Positions 22,600 to 34,619 of a stretch of 64,000 bases of DNA are shown in pieces. The notes beneath the pieces were generated by a model. The model made no database searches. It was not told where the DNA came from and saw only the letters and a list, made by a program, of their open reading frames with translations. The stretch comes from Trichopria drosophilae (lineage: Eukaryota > Arthropoda > Insecta > Hymenoptera > Diapriidae): assembly GCA_030407085.1 (NCBI GenBank), contig CM059585.1, positions 1,621,001 through 1,685,000 on the forward strand, written 5' to 3'. Position numbers and translations under genes: made by a program. Every line of letters begins with the position of its first letter. The stretch's first letter is position 1.

Positions 22600-24030
22600 T
22601 GATTTGAATAAAAATCATTATTTTTTTTATGATTAAATTATTCAATATATCAAAAAATAAATTATAAAATCCGGATGGATTCTGATAGAACAGAAGTTTT
22701 TAGTACAATTTTGAGTCATTTGTGATAATAAAAAATAGAAATGGAGATATTCTACATATAATGTAGTAAATTGCTTTTTTTTGAGAAAAAGTACTCAAAA
22801 AATAATTTTGTTGATTTTTAGACGTACATTGAAATATATAAAATGTAGCCGGAACCCCTTAAGAATGCCAATATTTGCATCATTCAAAATTTCATTTGAA
22901 ATTACAATAACGGTGTCGAACAATGCAGGTCGAAGTAATTATCGATTCATGATTAGTAAATCATTAGTTTAACTCGGGAGTAACCTAATTGTATACATGA
23001 AACGTTGACATCACACATATCGTCGTTCTATTAGCAATTGAGAAAAAAGAACTATTTTTGGCAGAATTGATTACAATTTTCTAATATATTTCTTATTAAA
23101 GTAATTCATTAGTACTTGTATTTTCTTGCATTTTGATTTCGGCTTATTCAGTTCTGGTATACGCATAATAAATAAACTGAAAATAAATAATTTTTGAGAA
23201 TATGTGAAAACGAAAATATATATTACATTAATAATGAAACATTAATTACGGAATTGTCTTCTATTGACTCATAAATTAGTTCATGAAACGATTTGGCATG
23301 CTCATTCTGGTAATATGTTATTTCAAAAGTACAGCAAAATCAATATATAATAAATAGATTACTTTATCACTTCGTGTAATTTTAACGAAACAATTATAGC
23401 TTGAACGATGATGAGAGTAAAAACCATAATGGACATATTTGTTAATTATTCAGAGTCGTTGATATTTCCACTGCATCATTGTCATTAACCAAATTTTATT
23501 AATTAATTTACTAATATTTTATGCATTGATTAATTTATTAATTTATGAAGGACTCTTTTTACATATTTAAATGGTGATAAGTGATCCAGTTTATTGATAT
23601 GTACGTTATAACACAAAGGCGGATTTCAAAATTGAAATTTACATTCATCAGAAGAATTTAGAGGTTCTAAATTGTGGACAAATGTTTTTGATTTAAATGA
23701 ATTTGACTGGAAGAAATTTACAGAGTACTTAGATCTAATCAGATCTATTAAGATACATATTTGACCTAACAATATATATCTAGTCGTCACCAAAGCAGTC
23801 ATGAATTTGACCTGAATGAAAACTGTGTATTTAAAACTAATGTAACTTTACTTAGTAAATTTACTGATTGCACAATAATACCATTAGTAATTATTCATGA
23901 TTTCAGTCGTAAAGATCAATACAGTCATTATGAATGCTACTTTTAACTTTCATGTTAATATTTTTTTAATAACAGGAACTAATATTGCAAAAATATTTAG
24001 CTGTTGTTGATACTTGAGTCCCTATAATAC
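22600..24030. other. AT-rich stretch, nothing recognised
   Basis: No coding, RNA or clear repeat feature was seen on either strand. Confidence 0.3.
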
Positions 24031-24031
24031 C

Positions 24032-24417
24032 AACGAAACTTCTTTTACATGTAGAACCGTTACTACTTAAGTTGGTCTTATTATCTAAGTAGTAGTAGCA
24101 ACTACGAAGTAACTTGGTCCACTTTAGAACTTAGCACTCTGATTTTGAGTTAATCGGAAATTATTAATGAAGGAGTCAAAATTTAGACACTAATTGAACA
24201 ATCATTGTACAGTAGAGGTCCGGTATATTTTCGTCTCGCTATATTTACGTCCCAGTATATTTACCCAGTTCCATCTCGTTATATTTGTCTGTGGCCGCTC
24301 TCTTTTCCCCCCTTTATATTAGGCGTTCCCTTCTTTTGACAAATAAGGAGTCGGGAGGGGAAGGCGGCGACTCTACTATACTATTTTCTTAGAATTTTCT
24401 CGAAAAAATACTTATTT
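24032..24417 (-). repeat. Repeat D, copy 2 (inverted, interrupted by a MITE)
   Basis: It is the reverse complement of 18821-19030, carrying GAACCGTTACTACTTAAGT, TAGTAGTAGCAACTACGAAG and, beyond the MITE, TATACTATTTTCTTAGA. The arms are about 5.0-5.2 kb apart. Outside these borders the two copies do not match. Confidence 0.7.
24210..24378. mobile_element. pogo-like MITE (family B, short copy) with TA duplication
   Basis: It runs from CAGTAGAGGTCCGGTATATT to GGCGGCGACTCTACTA, flanked by TA at 24208-24209 and 24379-24380. Comparison with repeat D copy 1 gives the pre-insertion sequence: CATTATACTATTTTC there versus CATTGTA[element]TACTATTTTC here. This directly shows insertion at TA with TA duplication. 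It is the inverted relative of the 17553-17792 element. Confidence 0.8.
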
Positions 24418-24939
24418 AACATCTTATTTCAATCCTTGATTAGTAGTTTTCTACATATTCTGATTTAGTGTATTTATTATGCATTTTGTGTTAATCGTCA
24501 CTAGTTTCATGAATTATGCTAAATTGTATTTCATTTTTTTCATAATACCAATTATCATACATGATATATGTGACACAGAATAAAGAATATTTTTTTAAAT
24601 AGTATTTGTAAAATAACTTTGGTTTCTAATAGTAATAGTATTTATTAAAAATATACTAAAATATAAATTAATTATAATAATTAATATATAATTTATGCAA
24701 TGAGTATGTCTGACTATTTTAATTTTTAGATAAAGTGACACAACCTGGAATTTTGAAAAACGACGTTGTAAGTAGTAAATGTTACTATAATCTATTACTA
24801 TCAATATATTTAATATGTCTATTACTTTACACATTCGTGTTAATATTTTTTTTATTTTAATCAAATGTTGTTAGTAGCAAATCGTGCAAAATACAAGAAA
24901 ATATTTGCTAATGATATAAAGACAAAAGATATTTCAGGT

Positions 24940-25005
24940 GTTGCTTTTACTACTTCGATAGTAACGGAAAGCCACCTTAAGTAGTAAAGGAACGAGTCAA
25001 CACGG
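24940..25005. repeat. Short relative of repeat D hairpin
   Basis: TACTACTTCGATAGTAACGG and CCTTAAGTAGTAAAGG resemble the hairpin core of repeat D, pointing to a small third, shortened copy. Confidence 0.35.
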
Positions 25006-25129
25006 TAAAATATGTTTGATGCATATGTTAATACTGAATGTTAATACTATTAGACAGTTATTTCATTTTTCGTGTATTTAGTAGATAGTACGGCACTTTC
25101 TTTTTTGTATACCTATATGCCAATTGGCT

Positions 25130-26890
25130 CCGTTACAATGGACAATTTACAATTATATAGTTATGCTAACCTAGAATACAGATTGATCAACTAGTGTATA
25201 GTTATCCTAACCTAGATTAAAGTAATGTATGGTGATAATAATATGGTACTAACCATACAGTGACGCTAACCTTTATTTTAGTGGATTCAACTATTTTATA
25301 GTTGTGGTAATCTAGATAGAGTTTAATTAAACTATTGTTTCGTAGGTCTAGCCTATATTATAGTTGAATCAACTACTATGTAGTTGCAATAATCTGCATT
25401 ACAGTTAAATCAACCAATGTATGATGGTATTAATATTGTTCTAACCTATATTTTAGTTGTGTTAACTATTGTATAATAGTACTAACCTATTGTAATTGAG
25501 TCAGCTATTGTATAGTCGTATTAATTCATATTATAGATTACTCAACCATTGCACTAATCCGCATTGACGTTCAGACAACTATACTGTTTAATTAAACTCA
25601 CTTGCATTATTAATTACCGACATTGTAATTTAGCCAATTATTACATAGTGGTACTAGCCTTTATTATAATTGAGTCCACTAATGTATACATTTGTTAACC
25701 TACATTATAGTTGTCCGAACTGTATTGTACAATGGTACAACCTGTATTGAACTTGAGTCGGGAATTGTATAGTCATATTAACTTAAATTATAGATTATAT
25801 GGCTGTACTAATCTACATTAAACTTCTGTATAGTTGTACTGAGCTGCATATAGTTAATTCAACTATTGTATAGTAGTACTAACCTATAAGTTCATTATAG
25901 TTTAGCAATAATAAAGGTTAGTACCACTATATATAATAGTTGATTCGACTACATGGCCGGTTACTGTCATATTATTACCACTATGTAATAGTTGATTTCA
26001 CTATAATGCAAGTCAGCATAACTATACAATCATTTGACTTAACTTTAATATACATTTGCTGCAGAACTACACTATAGTTGGCAAATCTATAATATAAGTT
26101 AATTCCACTCTACAAAAGCTGAATCAACTATAATATATTATAGATTAGTCAACTATTGTGTAGTTCTGCAAATGTGTATTAAAGTGCTGTCAACTGTTCG
26201 TATAGTTATACGGACTTGCATTATAGCAAAGTCAACTATTGCATAGTGTTGATAATATGGTAGTGACCTATAATGTAGTCGAATCAACTATTATATAGTG
26301 GTTATTATAGTTGAACCTTTATTATAGTTGAAACCACTAATGCATTGTTGTGTTGATCTACATTATAGCTGTATCAACTATTGTATAATGGTACTAAACT
26401 GTATTGGAATCTACTTAGCCATTATATAATGGTATTAACTTATATCATAGATTAGTCAGCTATAGTATAGTTGTCCTCTCCGACATTAAAATTCAGTCAA
26501 TGATTTTTTAGTTGTGCTAACCTACATTATATTTCAGTCAACTATTGTGTATTGGTACTAATAAGATATTAACCGACATTGTAGTTAAATGAATTATTTT
26601 GTAGTGCTACTAAGCTTTTTTATAGTGAAGTATTGCATAGTTGTGCTAACTTAGATAAAGGTGGAGCAACTATTGTTTCATTGAACTAACCTACATTATA
26701 GTTGATTTAATGGGGAGTTGTAGGAATATGTACTATAGTTATGTAAACTATCATATATGGCGGTAGTGATATAATACTAACCTATATTTTAGTTGTGCCC
26801 TTTATCGTATAATGGGTCTAACTTTATGGTTGATATAACTATTTGATAGCAGACACAACTCAAATACTTTTGTGATATTTACCAGCAACT
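25130..26890. repeat. Degenerate satellite of TATAGTT/AACTAT words (~1.75 kb)
   Basis: Dozens of variants of CAACTATTGTATAGTTGT, then ACTAACCTATATTATAGTT, recur at roughly 50-60 bp spacing in both orientations. Because TATAGTT and AACTATA are complementary, the array is dense in short hairpins. Copies are strongly diverged. A small island of the same words reappears at 27090-27175. No coding sense; it looks like an old satellite or an amplified MITE end. Confidence 0.7.
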
Positions 26891-26959
26891 TTATAATACT
26901 ACTAACTATGCATGCTACTCAGCCTCAATAAGAGTTGATTGTGTTTAATATTTTGTAAT

Positions 26960-27090
26960 CATATAAATTTTTGTTGAATTATTCGTTTATTCGATTGATT
27001 ACGAATATGAAAGTAAGAAACGAAGAGAAAATCAACCGTGGATTGAAAAACTGTGCAGAATTTTTCGCAACTTTTATGAAAAATTAAGAA
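26960..27090 (+). repeat. Direct repeat E, copy 1
   Basis: TCGATTGATTACGAATATGA, then GAAGAGAAA, then CTTTTATGAAAAATTAAG follow in the same order as in 29205-29345. It separates the satellite from its small island at 27090. Confidence 0.5.
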
Positions 27091-27179
27091 TGAGTCAACT
27101 ATTATATAGTTGTGCTATCCTATATTATACTTGAGTCAACTATTGCATGGTTGTACCAATCTGCATTATATAACGGACA

Positions 27180-29200
27180 ATTTTTAGTGAAATTTATTCG
27201 TAACTATACAACAGTAGCTAATAGTAATTAAAAATTGGATAGTATCCGTTATTTTGGAACAGTTATTCCAAACGAGTACAATTTTCTTACAACGACCTTT
27301 AAATTGTTGAATATTCACTCCAAGATTTCAATAGCCGCTCGTATTGGAGCGAAATTTAACTGTCGGCGGTTCTGCCGTAAACCCTTTATGTGAATATTTC
27401 CCGACAGAATTATCGATCATCGATTATTGCTTATTCGAGAACGAAATGAATTCAATGAATTTTATGAAGGATATGAAGACGTTTTCAATTTAACTACATC
27501 ATTGTCGCGCTTTGATGTCTTTTTATCACGATAATCGTTTCGCATTGTAATGAGAGATCAGACGTTAAATAGCAAAACAAAAGTTACACTTTACAGTCCC
27601 AGAAATCAATATTCAAACGGAAATTAAACCTAAGAGAACAGGGATTATTACTTTTTCAGTGTATATCTTCGTGAAAGCTGCTTTTGATGTCGAACGATGA
27701 CTAATAACGCCATTATAATAAATAAATGGGAGAAAAGAGACGATCTCGTTATTGTGGTTGCAGGCAATTAATATCCATCGAACGATTACAGATATTATTA
27801 CTGCAACTGATGTACTAAAATTACATTTTTCTGTTTGGAATTGAAAAATTACTTAAAAATGAAAAATTGATTAATAAAAATCAATCATTTTGGTTTAGTA
27901 AACCATACTCGAAGTGTACTAAAATCTTACTTTATATTCATTTCAAATTTTCTAATTAATTATTAAAATTTAAATATAAATTTTAGGTTATTTTTATTTT
28001 ATTTATTTTATACAAACATAATAAGATTATTAAAGTTTTTCTACAAAATCGATTCGGCATTAGTTAATTTACATTAATGATAGAAGTTAAGTTAAGATAG
28101 AGTATGTATTACGAGAACAGTTTCTGCAGTTTTCGGTAAAAGTGGAGCTGCGTCAATCACAATTGCCCCTAGCGGCAGTCGGAGTAACTAAATTTTTTGA
28201 ACTACTTGTGACAGTATTTTCGACCGAATCAAACACTGAACTTTTTTACTTATTAAAATGATGCAATCACTAAAAAAATATTATGGAAACATTAAAAATT
28301 AGGCTTGGAATTAGACATTACTATGAGGATTATTCTCTGCAATTCTAATTTCTAAATAGTGTAGAGCAGAAATATAGTATATTTCTTAACTAGTGGGTAA
28401 AGTGAGGTTTTACGTACCGAGGGTATGTAACTAACACTTGATTGCAGTGAAAAAAAAACTTTTTAAAAGTTAATACGAATGTTAGTTAATTAATATTTGA
28501 AAGATTTATTTGATTAAAGAAACACTATAACTTATGATTTCATGTTAAAGCATTAGATTTTTAAAAAATTATATTTTGGAATGACCCTACTCTTTTCAGT
28601 TTATTAAAATAAATTTCTTCATATGACTACTTTAAATAATGTAGGCAAAATCCTCTTTTATATGGAAGCTTTTCCTTGTCCTAGTGTTCGAGAAAAATGC
28701 GTGGGAAAGAGTTTCTTTTAGTGAGATAGCGTCTAACTCTTAAGTAAGTAACAAGAAGTGGTAAATTACTGAGTAAGTAAATCTCGAGGTATCTTGAAGA
28801 CATTTATTAAGGATTCAAGCGACTTGTATATTGTATAAAAACTTTCATAATCTGTAATAATTCTAAAGTATTTCTTTGAATGTACTACACTTTATAAAAT
28901 TTTGTATTTAAACAACACTCTTAGTTAATTGGTAGATTTTCGATGGAATCAGTTTCAAAATTTAGTTTATTCAAAGTTGCGTTGACTTAAAAGACAAAAT
29001 TAAAAGTACTAATCTCTGTTAAATTATTGAAACTTAGAGTTTTTAGTAGTTATTTTTATAGGTTTTAGTATGATTAATAAATTTTCGAAATATAAAATTT
29101 GTTTACTTAGATTCATGAAGATGTAGATTTAAACTTTAAATTATACACTTATTTATCATCGATAAGTATTGGTCGCTTTTAATTTTTTTTCGTTATTTAA
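27180..29200. other. AT-rich stretch, nothing recognised
   Basis: No gene is supported. One short word, CCCCTAGCGGCAG at 28166, resembles one at 37381 (CGCCTAGCGGTGGG); the flanks are not clearly homologous. Confidence 0.3.
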
Positions 29201-29204
29201 ATTC

Positions 29205-29345
29205 TCGTTTAATTATATGTTTATTGGAATTATTGATTACAAATATGAAAGTGAAAAGTGAAGAGAAACTGAGTCATATAGTGGACTATTATACAGAGTA
29301 TTTCATATCGTTTATGAAATATTAAAGATGTTAATTCTTCGTTAA
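29205..29345 (+). repeat. Direct repeat E, copy 2
   Basis: GTTTATTGGAATTATTGATT, ACAAATATGAAAGTG, GAAGAGAAACTG and CGTTTATGAAATATTAA correspond in order to 26960-27090. Confidence 0.5.
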
Positions 29346-29349
29346 ATAT

Positions 29350-30685
29350 TGAATATACTAATTTTAATAATCGATGAATTTTTAATTAATTCCAACATTA
29401 TTTTATTACTTTTAGCCTTTAACTGCATGTAAAAAATTGTCCAAGCTCTACTTCTTACGTACTTGTCCTAATTTGTTCAAAATCCGACGACGAAATTGAA
29501 CAAAATTAATGTTCAAAAAATTACAGCCATTTCTTGATTAAAAAAATTGTTGACAATTTTTTTTTCAGAATTCAATTTTTTATACCAGAGCAATGTTTGA
29601 CCTTACAATATCGTATCCGTCAAATCTAAGCCTAAAAATGTATTTTTGAAAACTTTAAGATTATGGCTCAAAAATGTTGACCAGAGAATTTTTATTCAAA
29701 AATATTGATAACGAATAAAAAACTCACAAGTAACCACTTTTAAAACAATCTAATCAATTTCTGAATGTTTTAAATCTGACTTCAGATTCGTGATACAAAT
29801 TCAGATTAAGACTTTTAGTAGTCTTGCTATTAACTAGTAATTTTGTTAGTTTTTATCCATTTTTTTGTATTTTTCAGACTCTGCCCAATTGAAAAAATGT
29901 ATTACAAATTGTATAATACAAAGATACAATTGATTGTATTAAGATTTTAAATTAATAAAATCCTTTAAAATGCCGCGAAAATGTTTATGGAGTTGTTTTT
30001 GGAGTTGTTCATGAGAAATTAAATGGTAAATTTTCAAAATTCAAGATGGTGGGCTTAATATGACCGTTAAAATTTCAAGAAATAACTTAAAATTATGCTT
30101 TAATGTTTAGAAAATTGTTTCTATTCATTAATTATTTCAACTATTCACGAATTTTGTCAACATCATTAATAACTTACATCGTTACAAACACTTATTACAT
30201 TCAACGTTTATTACTTTTGAGCCTTCCAATTTCTCTACGAAGAATTTACTTCCTTTTTTACTGATAAAACATTGTTCACTTCCATCCATATTTATCATCT
30301 TCACTTATGTTTGACATGTCTCGTTTATCATCATTTATCAATGCATGACTGTTCTCTCCTTTTTTTTTAATTTTTCCAATTTTCAACATGTCATTTTTGT
30401 CAATCTTTATTAAATTTTCTTTAGTAAACTGTTACATTACTGAACATTAAAATGTTTAAACATCTACTATTAGCTTTCCAGTTTAAAGGAATTGTGTACT
30501 GGAAAAGTTTTTAGCAGCATTGAAATTATGTATTTGCAAGATTTCTTACTTCTTCTAGGGATGTCATTTAACATTTCCGTTAGGCTTGTCGATTTTATTA
30601 TACATTCAAAAGAGGATTCAGTCGAATTTTAGTGTTTTTTTTATTCAAATTTTTATCCAATTTGGAAACGTTGGATTATATTCTG
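29350..30685. other. AT-rich stretch, nothing recognised
   Basis: No coding or structured feature could be supported. Confidence 0.3.
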
Positions 30686-30689
30686 TTTT

Positions 30690-31320
30690 TATAAACTTTC
30701 ATACCAATAAGAAAACAGAAGTATTATACCAAAATTAGAAAGTTTTTTTTAATTAAAAGAAACGAAAAAAATTTACAAGGGTAGAACAAAAAAGATACAT
30801 AACATTATTTTGTTTCGTTGCGTGACATTTGGCCGCTATTTTGACTTGTAATAAAAACATATTATTTTTGTCTTTGTAGCCTTTTCTATCGATAACAAAA
30901 CAGAAGTATTATACCAAAATTACAATAATTTCTTTTAATAAAACAAAAATAGAAGAGAAGAATAAACAAAATTTCAAAGTAATGTACGCCATGCCAAGTT
31001 TGCCATTTTGAATGACAATTTGTTTTGTATTTGACGTCATATCACGTTTAACAATCACAAAACTTCATTGTAACAAGATTCCCATGAATTTCTTTTTAAC
31101 TTTGATATTATACTTTGTCACGTGATCTATGGCAAAAATTTTCTCATTGAAATGTTGTTTGTTCTTCCAAATAAAATACTATTAAGAAATGTTCGAATAA
31201 ATGCCGTTTTTAAAGAGCTACTTTCCTACCAATAAGAAAGTATTGTACCAAAATTTAAAACTTGTTATCAAAATAAGAAAAAAGAAAAAATACAAGAGAA
31301 GGACCAAAAAAAAAGGATCT
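30690..31320 (+). repeat. Three diverged direct repeats (AGAAGTATTATACCAAAATT)
   Basis: The block AATAAGAAAACAGAAGTATT, TACCAAAATTA, then an A-rich stretch with GAAGAAC-like words, occurs near 30707, 30892 and 31229. It is preceded in copies 1 and 3 by CTTTC(A/C)TACCAATAAG. The open frame at 31201-31383 lies on the third copy. Confidence 0.5.
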
Positions 31321-31418
31321 ATATATTGTATGTCCGCTTCAATTATCTTGTTTACGCAGAACAAAGTAGAGAGTTCCAATTAGATTAAAAAAACACAAAG
31401 TGATCAAGTCTGTTATTT

Positions 31419-31448
31419 TTAATAATAATAATAATAATAACAATAACG
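31419..31448. repeat. AAT microsatellite
   Basis: A run of about seven AAT units, ending in AACAATAACG. A similar shorter run is at about 33022. Confidence 0.8.
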
Positions 31449-31739
31449 TCTTTTTTGTAAATAATATCTACAAAAGGCAAGGCACAGCACAAGCTTCTTT
31501 ACAGTCTGACCAATTACATTTTTTTTAATCCATTAACCCCCAAATATCGTCAATTTTCGATAAATTATCCAGCAATTTCTTTTTAAGGAAATATCGTACA
31601 TGAAATATATGACGTAAAATTTCACGTTTCTTTTGAAATATGTCTCAAAATTTGTCTAAAATGATGCTTAAAAATTTATACGCAATTTGTTGTAAACAAA
31701 ATTTGTTAGAAAATGGTACACATCCTATTTCACCTACGA

Positions 31740-32245
31740 AAGTTTTTTTAGTCCGAAATTTTAGGACACGTACACTGTAGGGTCCGAAATACAAAATTTA
31801 ATATGGCGATCCTCAAAATTTTAACCATTTTTATTCTTTTCAAATTTATTCCAAAAGTTTTTCGAGCTTGAAAATTTAAATTGTACAGTTATTTTTCCTC
31901 GAAAACTGTCAACTTTTGAATAAAAATTTCACAGCAAAAAATGGTTGGAGCACATCGGAGCATATACTTGAAGTTTTTTGTTACTTTTCAAACTTTTTTT
32001 AAATTAAACAAAAATTTTTTTAAGTAACGAAAAAAAATCTGGAATAATTGCAGTACATTTCGCAATTAATTCTGGGAACTTTACAGTCTTATCATTTTTT
32101 TTAAATCTTACAGATTTGTAGTTAGATCGTCCTGAAATTTTTTAAAAATATTCGGACGCCATTTTAAGAATTGCCATGTTGATTTTTGTCTTCCAGATCC
32201 TACTACATTTAGACCCTTAAAATTAGGTCTGGAAAATACTTCTTC
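31740..32245. mobile_element. Diverged relative of the 6557-7848 foldback element
   Basis: TTTGTAGTTAGATCGTCCTG followed by AAATTTTTTA and CGCCATTTTAAGAATTGCC (32110-32180) parallels TTTTGAGTTAGATCGTCCAG and the CGCCATTTTGAAGCCGCC part at 7450-7520. TCCTCGAAAACTGTCAACTT at 31898 parallels TCCTCGAAAACTATCAACTT at 7214. The ends are not clear, so borders are approximate. Confidence 0.5.
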
Positions 32246-32249
32246 ACGT

Positions 32250-32829
32250 AGAAAAGTATAAATATTTCAGTAGTTTCGTATAAAAATTGCATAACTAAAT
32301 TATTTGAAAAAATCGCATTTTTCTACCATAAATTGTGTAAAACTTTTTAAGCATTCATTTTAGGATTAATTCTGGGGTTTTATGCTGAAAAGAAATGTAA
32401 TTTTACGTCGGATATCATAAGACAGATTTTTTTAAAATAAATACATTATGAAACGAAACTGTTTGAAAGTTCATCGAAAATCAAATTACTTTTATTTTGG
32501 TATTTTGTTTTGGTGGCCATTTTGTGATTAAAAGCTTGATAAAAATGGCCGAGAATTGTAGTTATTTTTATATGTTCGTCATTGTTTATCACAATGTTGT
32601 TTACCGCTGTTAATTTTTTAATTTTCCTGTCATTGTTTCATTTTCAGTCCGTCTGATACCATTTTGTGTCATTTTCATTCTCTGTCCTTCTGTCACCATT
32701 TTGTCTCCTTTCTTGGGTTCGTTTCATTTCCTTCATGAACATAAACAGCCAACATCCACTGGAGCTAAATGACTATGTTCACACATGCAAAAGCATATTC
32801 TCATTGATTTTGCAAATTCAAGCTCTAGC
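32250..32829. other. AT-rich stretch, nothing recognised
   Basis: The open plus frame 32666-32857 is Ser/Phe/Leu-rich and lacks any family motif or splice context. Confidence 0.3.
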
Positions 32830-33370
32830 GTTGGCGAATTTTTTTCGCGGTCTTTAGCGCTTTTTTGCAGGTATAAAGCTCGATCGTAAAACACGATAGT
32901 ATTACGACACGAAGGAGTAATCGCGGCGCAAAATCCGCCTGGAGATATCTTGAATGGGCCGCTTCCGTGCGAAGGTCGCGCGTGATAAATTGCCTCGCGA
33001 ACCGTTGAAGCGAACCAGAATAATAATAATAAGAAGACGAAGATGGCGTTGGTGAAGAAAGGGGAGCAAAAGCAGGAAGAAATTTCGAGACTTCTACTAC
33101 ACGATGAGATAAGTTGGCACTATCATTAAGCGCAAGCTCGGGAGGTTATGCGCGTGTTGTTATTATGTGTCGACCGAGCTTTTCCCAAGCTGAAAGCTCC
33201 GCAAGGGGTCGGGGAGTATCGGGCGGAAAACTGGACCTTTTCACCCGGCCCGCGCAGGTAGCGCGAAGAGACGTTGACGAATCGTCGGATGAAGTTAATG
33301 CATTCGTGGGAAATTGTTGAAAAGAAGTTGATTTGTAGAACGACGACGCTGACGAATAGCGAGGCTAAAA
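32830..33370. other. GC- and CpG-rich island
   Basis: About 540 bp of markedly higher GC and CpG content than the surrounding 30 kb, including GCGGCGCAAAATCCGCC, GGGCCGCTTCCGTGCGAAGG and CACCCGGCCCGCGCAGGTAG. A short frame starts at 33043 (MALVKKGEQKQEEISRLLLH...), 28 codons in a fair Kozak context. The accidental open frame 33114-33320 also follows from GC content. It may be a distal promoter, a non-coding exon or a conserved enhancer; I cannot decide. Confidence 0.4.
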
Positions 33371-33959
33371 TTGTCGGCCATTTATTTCGAGAAATTAATG
33401 TATTGCGCCTTTCAACCGCTTTGATTTAACGGCTTTAGTCGACATGTACTTCAATTAGTATCCGACATTTATTCAATATTCGAATGCGGTAGCTGAAGCA
33501 ACTCTGTCGATAACTTCACTTCGTAAAGCTTTCGAATTGTTGATACCTACAGGATTTTGAAATTTTCTGGTAAATTATTTTTAGTCTCAGGCAAACTTTT
33601 TATCGGCTGCTATAATGCCAACTGTTTTCTAATTCTGAAAGCGATGAATTACTTCTATTGACTCATTGAAGTTATAAATGCATTAGTTATAAGGGCATCC
33701 TTTTTTATTTAAAATGTCTACTTTCATAATGAAAACTTAATAATAAATAAAATTATGCAAAGTATGTCATGACTAATAGTTGGCGTTGAAAGCAGTGAAA
33801 CCCTATTTTGTCTTGTAACGTTACAAGAAAAAAAATGTTTAGTATTGTTTTTTTTTAACGTTAAAACAAATAAAAAGGGGCAAAGAAGGTCCCCCATTTT
33901 TTAAAAATGGTTTTTTAAACATCGGAAATTCATAAGGCCCCCCAAATTTCATCTACTTT

Positions 33960-34080
33960 AAGATTTTTTTTTTATTTTTCGTTTCAGATCACTTGGCAGG
34001 GCTGTAGGGTGCCTCGCGCACACTGTCCATTGCCGCACACAACCGTCGTCAGTGAGGGCTGGAGCTGCCATTTTGTATTA
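33960..34080. other. Short GC-rich segment of unknown nature
   Basis: GGCAGGGCTGTAGGGTGCCT, then CGCGCACACTGTCCATTGCC and CGTCGTCAGTGAGGGCTGG, stands out from AT-rich flanks. No codon pattern, RNA fold or repeat partner is found within the window. A transposon internal fragment is the simplest guess. Confidence 0.25.
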
Positions 34081-34619
34081 TTTTTACACGAAAGAATTTT
34101 GTAAACTTTTTAAAATATAGACAAATAAATGCCACAAAATTAAACAAAAAAATGTATGTACTCTCAAAAAAAATCCTGAAATTACGCACATTTTGGGCCT
34201 CTGGACTAGAAGCTCCCCTTAAATTAAAAAATTTTCGTTTTCTCAAAGACAATTTATTTCTTTTCGAAAAATTATTTCCGATGAAATATGTTATGTCGAT
34301 TTTTGTTATAATTTATTTAGGAGAGAATTTTAGAGATTATTTTCGCAAAATAATAAAATTTGACGTATCTCGAATAGGTGGATAGAGTTGATGGGCTCTA
34401 ATTGGCGGTAATGGAAGAAATGGGAGCGTGTTAGATCATGGATCGTATTTTGCGATTTTACGCTCCATATACCCGTTTTAGATCCCCAAAAATTTGATAA
34501 CATTTTTAAAAATTTTATTCAAATTTGATCAAAGTTACAGAAAAGCTTCATTTCAGAAGGTCGTAGTTACGTCCTCCTACAACTCTAAAATAGTTTTTTC
34601 GTAAAATATTACATTAGAG

